From: Tyto alba
Lineage: Eukaryota; Chordata; Aves; Strigiformes; Tytonidae
Length of the DNA: 64,000 nt
Reading direction: 5' to 3'
Assembly (NCBI RefSeq): GCF_018691265.1
Contig: NW_024881327.1
Location: 25,351,936-25,415,935, forward strand
Shown one piece after another: positions 38,814-50,890 of the stretch. Both the position numbers and the translations under genes were made by a program. The notes under the pieces were generated by a model that was not told the DNA's origin, ran no database searches, and saw nothing but the letters and a program-made list of their open reading frames with translations. Each line of letters begins with the position of its first letter. Position 1 is the first letter of the stretch.

Positions 38814-40443
38814 AAAATTCTACAAAACCTCTATTGTACCAAAAAAAAAAAAAAGTACAAAAACTTTATATGCAGCATAAAATATTGTATCTGTGTATAG
38901 AGAAAACCTCTACATAGATTATTGTATATAGAGCTCAGCCTTAAACCACCGGACATTAAGGTTGGCTGAAGCAGAACTTCAGCTGGTATAAATTCAGACA
39001 ACTCCACTGATACCTCTCCTCAGCATAACTGTGTGGTTCATGCCAACAGAGCACCTGAAAAAATTTTCTCATTTAAATATTTCCAAAAGTCAGAAGCTGT
39101 CTCTAGATTCAGAGCATTCATCACAAGGGTCTAACGTCAGGAGCTGTCAGGTCATGTATGTCTAGTGAAATGTCTAGTGAAATGTTAGCTCTCCAACCCT
39201 GACGTGCACTGAATTGGTAGCTTTAAAATAAACATTTCCAGAACAGAACATGTTAACAACTGATTGAGCCTTATAATCTGTTATATCAGTTTAAAGTTGG
39301 TGTAGCTCCATTATTTCACTTCTTCACCTGTGTCAAACCAGAGTAACAGAACAGTAGATGCTCTTTCACCAGGGACTGACCAACTAATAAACCAGTGCAC
39401 GTATTCTATGTCTGTCTTCTTAGAAATTCAACTATTCCAGTGGAAATTGTATTTCCATGAAAAAATTCACTACTATGTTGTAGTGCAATAAATATATTTT
39501 CATTAATTGCAATTCTCAGTCTCTTTCTTTTGCTCCTGTTGCCTCTTCTTTGGTGACATTTTTTCTTGTCATGGAAAGGTCATGACATTTCAAGGTGTTC
39601 ACTTCCTGAAGCACAACTTCTCGAAGTAATGAGATTCAGCTGATCTGTCAGTAAAAATCTGCCACAAGTGAAAACAAGCCCAGCAAAAGCAAAGCTCAGA
39701 AGCGTGGACACAAGGTCCCTCTCGATGGGGGTCATGGCTGCCCATGTTCTCTCTGTTATTACAGGATTGCCCAGAAAGGACAAAAGAAACATGATTATAT
39801 GTCACTGGGTCCTGTTATTATCTGAACCTCTGTTTCCAAGCATCCTGTTAATTTACACAGTGATTCAAACTCATACAAACTTTTATTTGTTTTAACCTTA
39901 AACAATGTTGCATCAAAAATTGTTGTAAAGACATTTTCAATTCCTTAGCAAGTATAAATAGATTTCAGACTGCATATGTTAGTTTGAGCTTTCCTGACTA
40001 TTTTTAGGCCTTTTTATGGGTGGTTACTCAGGAGAGCAACACTGAGGACTGTGATCTCAAAGGTAGGTCCTTTTAATGCTGGTATCTCCAGAATGTAAAA
40101 CCATGGCTCAGTAATTTAAAAGTAGATTTGGGCTTGATTCAAAAAGTTGGTTGTTTTCTGTCCCAATTTTCTTACTGCAGAAAAATTGCATAGGGTTTCC
40201 ATTTTGATTTAGCAGTGCTTTGTATTCACTTTTCACCTGGCAAAGACTACCTCACATTATTCTGCAAAACTGTGCTCAGGCCAGGGCAAGACTGAAACTC
40301 ACCTTAACATCTCCCCTTCGTGCAATGTATGCAGAAGTGGCGATCCATCTTCTGAAGAAAGAAGTGTGCTCTAGCCCTTTTAACCCCTACACAGCCTGCT
40401 ATCTAGTAAGATTTGTTAAATAGCCCTTGCTGAGAATTTCGTT

Positions 40444-40463
40444 GTCTCTTCTCAAGAAGAGAC
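40444..40463. repeat. Inverted repeat, 9-bp arms
   Basis: GTCTCTTCT, CA, AGAAGAGAC. A compact near-palindrome, probably chance. Confidence 0.85.
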
Positions 40464-43400
40464 ACAATTTGACCTAGTATCTATTAGGTTGAACTAGCCT
40501 ATTATATAGTCTATTATATAGTATTATGTACTGTAGCTTGCTTCCCCTTTAGCTGTTGCACTTTAAGCTGATAATTTTTCTTTTTATAAGTGTCTGTCAG
40601 TTTGCAGTCCATTTGAAAAGAAATAAATCAACAAATCTGTAATTTTAAGCATGCACTCCTTGAATTAATTTTGGTTTTTGTCTTGGAGTACCCGATGTCA
40701 TAGTTTGATTGGAGTTTTTCTGACATCCTTGCTTTCTGCAGTCTTTATTTCTGATATTCACCAACTGAAACATATAATAATTTTGTAACAAATATCATGT
40801 CACCAGTAAAACTGTTTTTTCACATAGATTGTATGTGTATTTGATGAGTTCTTTTGTCTGAGAAGGCGGTTATATAAAATCAGAAGTCAAGGAATTTACA
40901 AAGGAAAGTCTCATTAGTGGAGATTGGGTTGATTTTCCCTCAAGTATATGAGTATATGACACCATCATGCTCTTCCTGACAGCTAAAACTTTTTTGTCTT
41001 AAATTTCTAAAAGTATTTTAAAAAAACAGAGAAAAGTATGTCTTTCTCCTGGCTGTCATTTCTGTAATTTTTAACCTATTAAAATATGTTTATCTGCTTT
41101 ATACTGCTTCATTCCTTAGCTTTGCCAGGTAGCAGGTCTCAATTTTTAGGTGATAGCACGGTGCTCTTTACAACCTCAAATCCAGTCCTCTACTTGGGCC
41201 AAGCTTCATCTGGAAGACCGCTGCTTGCAGCCTTGATTAATCTGCCGTGAGTCTGTCTGACTGCTTCCACCCATCCCACGTTCAGTTTTCAATAAACTAA
41301 CTAGCAGTAGCTTCTCCCATTTATTTAAATAGAGAGGAGGGTGTCTGAATTACAGATTGTGGGCAACATCCACCAGTGGAGCACAGACAGATGTGATTTT
41401 TGTGAGCTGGTTATGCATCTGAGAAGTAAAGCCAGTGTCAGACAGCATCTCACTAAAGCAGACTCAGCCTGGAAAACTAATAGAGCTGATTGAAAAAGCT
41501 GGAAGCTGAGGCATGACATCACTCTCACTTGGCTGAACACATGCTTTCTGATGCCGACTGCTGCACTGTGACATACCTGCACAGAGACCAGAAGGGATGA
41601 ATGCAAACTGGACGGTGTGTTACTGACGCTGTTCCTCTTCTACAGCGTGACTCCTGCAAGCATGCGGATGTTCTCTGCCAGAAACGTATGCACAAGTCAC
41701 ATTTCACTCGATGGGATGAAAAGGAAATGATGAAACAATTATCCATTTTTCTGCTGTCTTTATAAGTTGCATTTAAGCTGGCTAGGCTTCTCTTAACCTA
41801 GTTAAATTAGAAGAAAATAATGGAAGGTATGAGAGTGTGAAAGATCTATTAAAGGATTTCCTTCTCTGTGTGTGTGTGTCTGTGTAATATATACACATAT
41901 ATACACCTGTATTATGTTCACATAAAACAAATCAGTAAGCCATTTTTTGTGTTTTTACTCTTAGTCTGCATAAAATGTCTCTAAAAGTCTGAAAATAAAA
42001 ATTCTCTCCAAATGATTTTGCCTTTTTCCATCTGTCTATTACTGATTTTGTTTCATTTTAGCGAGGTCTGAAGTTAACAATACTCACTTTTCTTTGATTT
42101 TCTTAGCATTTCTGTCAAAATATATTTGTTTATTGTTACCAGAATAATCAATTTTGCCATACCTTTAAGAGTAGAAAATTTTAAATATTGTTCCAAATCC
42201 AGCCAACAGTCTTCAGTGCAAGTATGTTCCACTACAATGTCACTTCTTTAAAGTAATGATCTCAATAGAACGACACTTTATTTAAAATAAAATTAGTTAT
42301 TTAGCTACACATTCCTGCAAAAATATAGCTGTGTGCTCCTAACTCAAACTGCTTGTAAAATCTTCTAGGCAAGAACTAATCTTTTTTAAGATCTGTATTT
42401 GCATGAAAACTGATACCTTTAAGTTAGTGTCCTTTTTATAGCCCTTACAGGCTCACTTTCACTTTAAGAAAAATAAATAATATTCCTACTCACTCCAGGA
42501 CTGTCATTTGAGACATGGAGTTCAAGAATGGTGCATACGGTTTGGTTTTATTTGCTCTTGTGGGGAGAACTGTCACTCATAGGAGCAGCAATACCCTGTA
42601 TTATTCAGCATTTGTGAATGTTTCTTCCTGCTAAGTAGCACTTTTTCACAAGGAAAGTCAACTTCTGTTTTTCCAGGAGGAACCTGTGTGACCCACCACA
42701 TACGATGAGCAAATGGATTTTTAACGAGAGGATCTTTAACATGCAGTTCATGTAGCTTCCATTTGGATATTTGCTCTGCGGAGTCATTCTCACTACTCAT
42801 ACACTGCAAGTAGTTATGTATATATCCGCATGTATATTCATGCAGATGCTGAAGTATCAGATAATTATACAGAGAAAGTGTCCTTTTCGTCTTCCAACAT
42901 CTAAGACCTTCCTTAAGGCATTAATCCAGCAGCTCTGCTAGTCCAGCCAGTCACAGCGGTCAGGTGCTGTGGAGTAGGACCAGAAACATGGCTGCAGCTT
43001 CTCAATGTCAACAAGTGTGGGGTGTCTCGAGTTGGTTGGGGTTGTGTTCTCCGGAATAAAAGAAGAATTAATTAGTTTAAAGTTTATTACTACATCTTCC
43101 CAATCTATGATGTGTAATATAGAACTTAAAGAAAAACACTAAAAATTAATGGTGTGCTACAGCAAAGAAAGCAATAACTAAGGATGGGGTTGCTACTATG
43201 ATGTACTTGAAAGACACACACATATAATGAAGGAATGATACCTGAGCCAAGAATCTTGCAGTAAATTAAATCAGTTTTGAAGTCAAGTGCCTCCAGTACC
43301 AAGTCCAGGGCACACTGTTAGTGGATAAATCAGCCCAGAAGGCTGCCTCAAACTACTCCATGTAGCTTCTCTTTCCATTTAAAGACTACTCATAAATTTT

Positions 43401-44489
43401 GGACTCCTTGTAAATTCACGTCTTCCCAACGCACCACAATTCTGGATGATGCTGGAGTTTGAGCACTAAGATCACAAGGCATTCAACATGGGATTAGGTT
43501 CACAAGTCTTGAGACTTTGAAGACAAGTGTATGTTCCTGGCAGGTGGATGCCAGAAGCACCGAGGACTGGAAGCAATTGCAGGGATCAGTATGTTCCATT
43601 TTCAAGCAAACATGAAAACGCAGCATTTTGCAGAATTTAAGTGGATCTGAAAGTGAAATTGGTGACAGCCTGAAGGTCAAAATCTAGAAAGGGTGGGCAA
43701 AGGATGCTGAACTGATCAGCAGTGATAAATTTGAGCAGTCTGCACAGAAAACTACTCTGTTTTTGAGATAATAGAAACCACTGTGTGCATAAAGGTTTTA
43801 GTCATTTTGAAGTTGCAGGTTATTATTGTAAAGCCATTGAAAAGTTCATGTGGCTGATCATATTGTCTGGGATAAGACAGATAAAACACATTACAAAACA
43901 CTCCTTATGGTATTTAATTTTCAAGACATTGCCATGTAGGCTTATGACTGCAGTGCAGTTCATCTCAAGAGAAGTAAATAGAAGAATTTGCCTTCTGAAA
44001 TCCAACTTTTCACAGAGAACTGTATTAACTAAAAAATTTCAGAATTAGAGATAGGAGTATCATAGACTCCAAAAACCAAAAGCTAACAAAACAGGAATTT
44101 CTTGAGTTTTGAGATTTGGAGGGCAAAGACCCTACCGATGTTCTCTGGCATTCTTCTGCACTTGGTGGTTGGTATAATAAAAAAATAGTTGCATGCTCTG
44201 TCCAGAAATAATATCCTGTCAGGTAAACTGCCTTGCTGATTAACCCACAGTAAGAGCAGCTTTGCAGTTCTGGGAGAAAAATTAAGGGATTGCTAGAATT
44301 GATTTTTGTTTATCATTATTTTGACATAACAAAATCTATTAACTATTATTCTGTTGCCTGCTCAATTAATAAATATGATTTCTAAGTAAAATTGACATAT
44401 ACTGAGTGCTCTGGTTTTAGGAGGACAGCAAACAGATAAACAGGCCAAGCAGCAGGCCACTGAGATCCCATTGCTTAACACTTTAGACA

Positions 44490-44545
44490 CAGAATCTCTG
44501 ACCAATTCAGGCTGGAAGAGACTCAGAGGGTTTCAGTCCATTTTT
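44490..44545 (-). mobile_element. Possible ancient CR1 3' tail
   Basis: ACAGAATCTCTGACCAATTCAGG followed by CTGGAAGAGACTCAGAGG resembles the CR1 3' end (AGAATCATAGAATGG...TTGGAAGGGAC) seen at 10711 in this window, with many substitutions. Too decayed for a firm call. Confidence 0.35.
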
Positions 44546-47500
44546 TTTCAAATTATTTCCTTATGAGCTCTTCCTTAAGACTTCCAAGCAAATACTCACA
44601 TGTTGCATCTATGAAAAGAAATTTCCTGCAGTCAACATTAGCTGTACCTCACTAGCAAGCTGGGAGGAAGCCCATGGTGAAATAGCAGAGTTTAGACTAT
44701 ATATCAAATTCAGTCTTGCATTATATTTTTTTTTCTGAAGCAAATGAGCTTCAAAAATTATGGCAAAATATATTGGATTTTTATAAGCAAAATATTCAGG
44801 ATGCCTTTCTTCTTGCTGGATTTATGTATGTATTGTGAATAAATCAGACTAAACTGTTGGAAGGTCAACATTAGTTTGTCTCTCTTTAAAAGAGAAATGA
44901 TCCCTTTGTAAAACCAACTCATCTCAGAGCCGTGTGGAAGGCAGGATGACATTTTCTAAGTGTCACCACTCAGCTACCTTCACTTTTTTTCTTGCTTAAG
45001 GTCTTTTTAGTTATAAAACCTGTAGATTATGAAAGCGATATTGAGGTTTTGGTATCTCATTAATAATATGTGAATAATTGACAGGGTGCTCAAAATCTTG
45101 TTTCCCCAGACAAATCTAAGCATCACAGCCATTGGTATGTTTTATTATATATTAGAGAAAAGTGAGATGGAAGTACCTTGAAGATTAGCCTGTTTTCAAA
45201 CTATGTGACCATACATCTTACATAGTAACGATAGCAGATGATTATTGTTTTCCTTTGAACAGAAATTGACATTTTTTGTACAATCATTAGGACTTCATGA
45301 AAAAAAAGAAATCATTCTGTTTCCAGTCCCATGTTTTGTATAGCATTAACAAGGAATGCTGGTGGAAAAATCAGAAAATGGCGTGAACGTGGTGGGAAAG
45401 ATTTATCATCTGTGACCAGTTCCACTTCTAAAACAAATGCAAGTCCATATAAATTACACATTTATGCTGGGTGTATTTCTTATGAAATCTGCTTACTCCA
45501 AAGACAGAGATTAAATGCTGTGGACTAGGCAAAAGATGTCTAATGAAACACAGAGCTTTTTATTTCCATGGGACTGATTCAGAAACATCTCAGGATATAA
45601 TAAATGAGATATGGAGTCACGGCTTCCATGTCTTGTTCTAAGAATTAGTTAAAAGTTACTCTTCAACTTTTTTCACGCTGTTCATATCTACATATATATT
45701 TAGAGACCTATATTGTATCCCTAAGTTTCCGCTTTCCATGCTGAACAGTGTCAGTCTTGTCGAACTTACCATGCACTGAACTCACTACAGTTCTCTTCAT
45801 TTTCATCTGGAAGGAACAATGGGCTCATAATTGCAGTAATCCACATGTGGAAGCACTAGGGGCTTGTGCAAAAGCTGAGTGGTGGTTTTTATCTGGAGAT
45901 TTTCCTCTTTTTTTTGGACACATCTTTATAATAGTAGTAATGGTATTTTTTTTCCCTGTGACTCATAGCATCCTACTTCACTTTTTTTAACTTCACTGAG
46001 ATGTGAGCTGTAGAGTCCATGTAGAACCATCCATGCTGATTCTGGTATCTCTTCTATATGATGGTACTAGTATAGTGCCTATTGATGTATAGGTACAATA
46101 AGGGTTATTTTTCTCGACATGCATTACTTTTCACATGGGCACATGGAACTTCCTGCTGAGACTACAAACAATGCAGAAATTAAATTTAGAGATCTATTCT
46201 ACCTCTAAGGTTACTTGCAAGCTAAAGCAATGAGGAAATATGCAGTTTGTGCCCATGCTGTGTGTCCGTGACCAGGAGACTTCGGTCTCGCCATACTGAG
46301 TGAGCCAAATTCAGACCTAATTTAAAAAGGTACCCACCGTTTTGGAAAGATTATTAAGTTTTTGTTGAATTTGGTCACTGTTGTCTGTTGAGAAAATTTT
46401 CTTTAGTCATGAAAGGGCTCAGCCATCTCTCTTTTACACAAGAACTTTTTATACAAAACATTCTGGGACTTTTGAAGAGAGCCCTGAACATTTGCTGCAA
46501 TCAGTCCCATCGCTGATTCCCAGTGGAGTCTCTCTTAGTCCAAGGGCTGGGATTTCTGTGCTCATTTCCAGCAGTTGAGACAAGTTCCCCTCACTCATTC
46601 ATTAGAGGCTCCTAAGGTCATTTAAATTTGACTTATTCATAAAGGAAGAGCTGAGGCATTATCTTGGATAAAATAATTAAAAAAAAAAAAAGAATATTAT
46701 GAGAAAAATCAGGGCCTATCACGCCTTATAATGTCTTGGGTTTTGTTGTTTGCTTCTTATTTGTAGGGAGATATCCCTGAAGACTTCTACTGAGTGAGTA
46801 TCTTTTTGTGTTAAGCCAACACTGTAATAAAAGCCCATTCAGAGATGCTAATTCTTGAATTGAGTCTCCAGGAACTTTTCTTCATGGATCTTTTTCTGTT
46901 CTGATACAACCCTTCTATGCATTGCTAGTCAGAAGAGAATACCTTGAAGAAGTGCAATATCTGAGCAAGTTTTAATTAATCATTGAGACTTGCCTCCACA
47001 TAGTTTAATTCCCTAGAAAATAAACAAGTAAGAAGAAAATCCTCGTATGCAACTTGTTTATTGCACAGAAGAAGGAAAGATATTAACGGACCCACCTGAA
47101 GCTGTGAGAGACATCAGCATGGTTGCACACAATGACCCATTTCAAACACTCTCCAATAAGTCTGGAGAGTATATTGGTAAAGAAAGTACAGTACAGATAA
47201 AAGCTCCCTTAGTGCTTAAGTTCAGATGTAGGTGGAGTGATTTCTCATTACTGTTATTAAATTAAAGTCACGGCGAAACCAGTAGGCATTGACCTCCTCA
47301 AAGGCTGCGTGTGCGTGTACGCCGCGAGTGAGTGGATTCAGTGACGTACCTCCTGACCTTGCCTTTGCTGAAGACGGCGAAGATGATGTTTTCACATACT
47401 CAGCTGTTTGATTTCCTTTCCACTAGCCATAATTAACATTTATTCAAGCAACATTAGGAAGAACATAAATATTTCAAAGAAGCTAATTACAGCATCCAAA

Positions 47501-48046
47501 ACATCCTCCAAGCTATTCGTTTAATGAGGATGTGCTTTGTTCCTGCAATAGTGTAACATTAATTTCATCAAGCAATTAAACAAAACAAAACCAGATACAA
47601 TAGAGAAAGATGTATTTTTTCTCCCATTTACAAGAACTCTCACTTACATTTCAGGGAGTTCCTTGCATAAAGGTGACCATCATAAGCTATGTAAACCTCC
47701 TATAAACTGAGATTCAAGCTTGGAGAACTTGCTCTGTCAAAATTTGCACAGATCTCAATAGAAATATTGTCTTGGTATAAACCTGAGCTTGGGCTTAATG
47801 TAAATATACATTTTTGTTAAAAGTTACACTGTTTTTTCTAGTACATGACTAGGAGGATTACAGTTATGCCCAAATCAGTTTACCTTACCCATATATCATG
47901 AAATGCAAAACTGTACTGATGCTTTTAGTAAAAAGGCAGTCTAAAATGAAATGCAGTTCATACTGGGTTGGAAGCACTGGAAGACTGTAGCCTGCTAGGG
48001 TTCAGATGTATGCAACATCTGAATGTACATATGTAGATATATCTGA

Positions 48047-48071
48047 ATGTATGTATGTATGTATGTATGTA
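48047..48071. repeat. (ATGT)6 microsatellite
   Basis: Six tandem ATGT units. Related ATGTA-containing phrases upstream (48024-48036) suggest an older, longer tract. Confidence 0.9.
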
Positions 48072-48207
48072 ATGTAGCTCATGGCACGAACAGGATTGCA
48101 TGTTCAATGGCTACTGCTTTTGCCCATTAACATGAATCTGCTTAAAACAAAATTCAGGTTTCAGATGAAAGACTATGGAGCAATACAATCCCAAACATAG
48201 AGAGAAG

Positions 48208-48296
48208 TTGTTTGTTTTTTTTTGTTTTGTTTTGTTTTTTTTTTGTTTTTGTTTTTTTTTTTGTTTTGTTTTGTTTGTTTGTTTGTTTTTTTTCTG
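48208..48296. repeat. T-rich imperfect TTTTG/TTTG tract
   Basis: About 90 nt of T runs broken by single G residues. Open frames across it read as poly-Phe/Val and are not genes. Confidence 0.9.
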
Positions 48297-49385
48297 GTAA
48301 ATGTAAGACTAGAATTTTTCTACCTGGAAATTTTTCACATCATCTTCAAAATCTCTTTCAATATTTTTTTTTTTTTTTTGTGCAAGCAGACTCAGCAATA
48401 TTTTTCAATCTGCAGTATTAAAACACATTGTACAAAAAAGCAATTTCTGGGTTAATCGGAACTCTTTCAACTGAAAATAAAGTTTAATTCAAGATGTATC
48501 TTTTCTTCACTATTCTTAAAACACTCTGCATCATTCAATGGGTGCAGAATGCTTACAGGTATCTTACTCTCAAATTATAAAAGACTATAATTTATTTTAT
48601 TCCACAATCTATTAAATATTTAACAAGAAGATAATAATTAAAATGCATAACAGATTAAATCCTTCCTTAGGCCAAGGCTTAGGACACTGATTCATGCATT
48701 TGAATCAAGATAGATTAGGGAGATATCTTTCAGTGCTGATGACTTCCCATTTATGATAATGTCTTCTAAATAAACATTTTCTGTTTTTACTAACAGAAAC
48801 CAGAACTAAATGCAATTTCTCAATTTGGACTGTTTTAAAACAACTCTTTTAATTAGGTAGATATAAATACAGTAAGACATACAAAATACAGGCTTCTTTA
48901 ATTTATGTACTGGTATAATAACTGGCTTTCCACTGACACAAGGATTAGCTCTGTCCCCCATCATTTTAAGGGAAGCTTTGCTACTGAATCTTATGGAGAA
49001 GATATTTCTATTACTAAGACAATTTCATAGCATCTTAGCACGCTGTTTGGCAAAGCTTTCAAAATTTTGATGGCCTGTTAAAATGTTCAGAGTGGCAGAG
49101 CACAATCTGTAGAACATACAACTGATAAGGGTAAAGGCAAAGAGCACGCTGCAATGCTATGGTTGTAAATCAGATTTATCTTTTGTTTCACAGTAACAGC
49201 CACTGCTCTTGTCAGGCAGCTTTACTCACCACTCACCATTCACCCTCCCAGTCAAAACCCACTGAAATGGTCAGAAAGAATTGCACGTTGTTTTGGAAAA
49301 TAACAATCTCTAGTATTGTAGCATTGTCTCCTTGCTGGACCATGATGTAATATTTCCTTTGAAAGTCAGAAAAAAGCAATCAAGC

Positions 49386-49455
49386 AAAAAAAAAAAAAAA
49401 AAGAGTTAAAAAAGAGTAAATAAATCAAGCAAAAAAATAAGAGTAAAAAAAGAGA
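49386..49455. repeat. A-rich tract with AAAAGAGTAAA repeats
   Basis: A poly-A stretch followed by imperfect repeats of AAAAAGAGTAAA and AATCAAGCAAAAAA. Low-complexity DNA. Confidence 0.8.
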
Positions 49456-49479
49456 AGGGGAAACAAATCCTAAAGACAG

Positions 49480-50270
49480 ACTGTAAATTGGGAGATGCTG
49501 CCCTGAAACGCTCTCGGTAGCACCTCAGCGATGGAGCAGCACCTCAGCTGGGCAGGATCTTCCTGGTGAGGGAGCAGAGAGGGTCAGACCCGTGTTTTTG
49601 GAGAAAGCCAGACCCTGCAGCTGCTGGGCTGGGTGTGAGGAGCAGGTCAGCACCCACCCGAGCATCCTGCTGGGGCTGGGCACGAGCTGTTGGCTCGGGC
49701 AGCGGGGGGCACGGGCAGATTCGGGTCTGGTAACCCAGGCCTGGCCGTGTCTCAGGGCTGGCTGGACCACCCACTTGGGTGTTTTCACAGATTCGGGCTC
49801 TGTGTGCTTTTGAATATCTTATAATGTAGTTGCTTTGTCTATCCAGAGGCATCAGTGACACTGGGAACAAGGCCTGCAGCTGTACCTTAGGTAAAATGCC
49901 TTGCTAAGCACAGTGTTAGGATTTCAACCGCCAAATATCACCACATTGCTGAATTCTGTTTCACAGTGCGGCATTCGGTACGTGTGTATTTAAGGCATAG
50001 GGAAAGTCAGGAATCAGTCACACCCCTACAGCAGGGGGTCCTTCAGAAAACTCAGCGGCCGATGGGTCCCGGGGGGCAGACGGGTGCACATCTCTAGGGA
50101 CCCCCAGCCCAGCCACCCGTGTCTTCTCCCCCATTCAAGCTCAGTGAGTTTTAACACCCAGGTTCAGACGGCTGGGGGCAAATATGTGTGAGATGTCCTC
50201 ATTTTAAATCATGCCTCTTCTTCCCTCCACGCCAGGCTGGGATAGTGTCAGTGTCAGAACGCTCCCCTTT
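49480..50270. other. GC-moderate upstream flank of NMU, no gene seen
   Basis: About 0.8 kb with higher GC than the intergenic DNA further left. Short ORFs exist on both strands (the longest about 108 codons on the minus strand, 49544-49870). None shows a recognizable domain, and overlapping open frames on both strands are expected in GC-rich DNA. It may be distal promoter sequence. Confidence 0.3.
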
Positions 50271-50271
50271 G

Positions 50272-50294
50272 CCCCCCCCCCCCCCCCCCCCCCC
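50272..50294. repeat. Poly-C run, 23 nt
   Basis: An uninterrupted C tract lies about 440 bp upstream of the NMU start codon. Its length is likely to be unreliable in the assembly. Confidence 0.95.
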
Positions 50295-50523
50295 ATTTAA
50301 TCACCCTGACCTGCCGAGCAAGGGGGAAAGCGGCGCCTTGTGCGCCAGCCATCACGGCTGCTGTCAGGGCTCAGGGTGTTTTACCCACGTTTTTGATAAC
50401 GTGGAGGGTTTTTTTTTTCTTAAAGAGGGGATTTAAGAAAAGGCCCGGAGCCCGCCCAGACCCTCCCCAGCGAGGCTTGCCAGTGGATCTGCCCCTCGAG
50501 TGGGAGCGGGGCTGCCCGGTGGA

Positions 50524-50627
50524 GGGGGGGGGGGGGGGGGGGGCGAGGGGCCTGTCCCCGGGGAGGGGGGGGGGGGGTGTTGGCGGGGTGGGGGGGCGGG
50601 CAGGGCGGCTGCCGCGCCCCCCCCCCC
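50524..50627. repeat. Cluster of long G and C runs, G-quadruplex-prone
   Basis: G20 at 50524-50543, G13 at 50565-50577, further G4-G6 blocks to about 50605, then C11 at 50617-50627. On the + strand this gives many closely spaced G runs, a classic quadruplex-forming layout, ending about 20 bp before the E-box at 50649. Structure formation is inferred. Confidence 0.85.
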
Positions 50628-50730
50628 GCTGTCAGGCTGATGCTCGCCCACGTGTCCGGGAGATTTAAAAAGTTTGGGGCGGCGGCGAGGCCGTGCCCAG
50701 AAGAGCGGCGGCGCAGGGGACACCGCGGGC
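50600..50730 (+). promoter_or_regulatory. NMU: Probable NMU core promoter: E-box, TATA-like box, 5' UTR
   Basis: Immediately before the NMU start codon is a CpG-rich stretch with a perfect palindromic E-box CACGTG at 50649-50654. A TATA-like TTTAAAA follows at 50664-50670. With usual TATA spacing, transcription would start near 50690-50700, giving a short 5' UTR of about 30-40 nt. The motifs are seen directly; the start site is inferred. Confidence 0.5.
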
Positions 50731-50890
50731 ATGGGAAGCCTCTGCCACCAGCACCAGCAGCACCAGCCGCCCCCCCCAGCCCCCCCCCAGCGCCGCCGGG
50801 GGGGAGCAGGGGACGGCGCGGCGCGGCCGGGGTCCCCGCCGCTCCTCTTCCTCCTCCTCCTCCTCGCCTCCTCGCTATCTGCTTGCAAAG
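50731..50890 (+). CDS. NMU: NMU exon 1 (coding part): signal peptide
   Basis: The chosen start is ATG at 50731, with G at -3 and G at +4. It encodes an unusual His/Gln/Pro-rich head (HQHQQHQPPPPAPP), an Arg/Gly/Ala stretch, then the hydrophobic core PPLLFLLLLLASSLSAC at residues 36-52. Signal cleavage is probably near residue 51. The exon ends AAAG before the donor GTGAGG at 50891, leaving phase 1. The frame stays open upstream for at least 19 codons, but I see no further ATG close by in that frame. The head before the hydrophobic core (about 36 residues) is longer than in human NMU (about 20). GC-rich sequence and nearby homopolymers make sequencing error possible here. Confidence 0.85.

Larger units (their letters stand above)
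32161..41300. other. AT-rich intergenic DNA, no gene recognized
   Basis: Contains inverted repeats at 32679, 32824, 38782 and 40444, poly-T near 36408-36428, a tandem TCTATTATATAG pair near 40508, and one membrane-like minus-strand ORF at 39580-39792 (see findings). Nothing else gene-like. Confidence 0.5.
41301..49479. other. AT-rich intergenic DNA, no gene recognized
   Basis: Only short ORFs. Contains a TG/TATA-rich microsatellite near 41869-41906, a possible old CR1 tail near 44490, an ATGT microsatellite at 48047, a T/G tract at 48208, a poly-T run near 48365-48379 and an A-rich tract at 49386-49455. A homeobox-site-rich stretch lies at about 47390-47600. Confidence 0.5.

Noticed and set aside
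48212..48455. Phe-rich ORFs that look like membrane proteins
   Set aside because: They are translations of the T/G low-complexity tract at 48208-48296 and the following poly-T.
1..50000. Exons of the expected neighbour EXOC1 or EXOC1L on the minus strand
   Set aside because: In mammals these genes lie upstream of and divergent from NMU. I looked through minus-strand open frames for anything resembling them and recognized none; they are probably left of the window.
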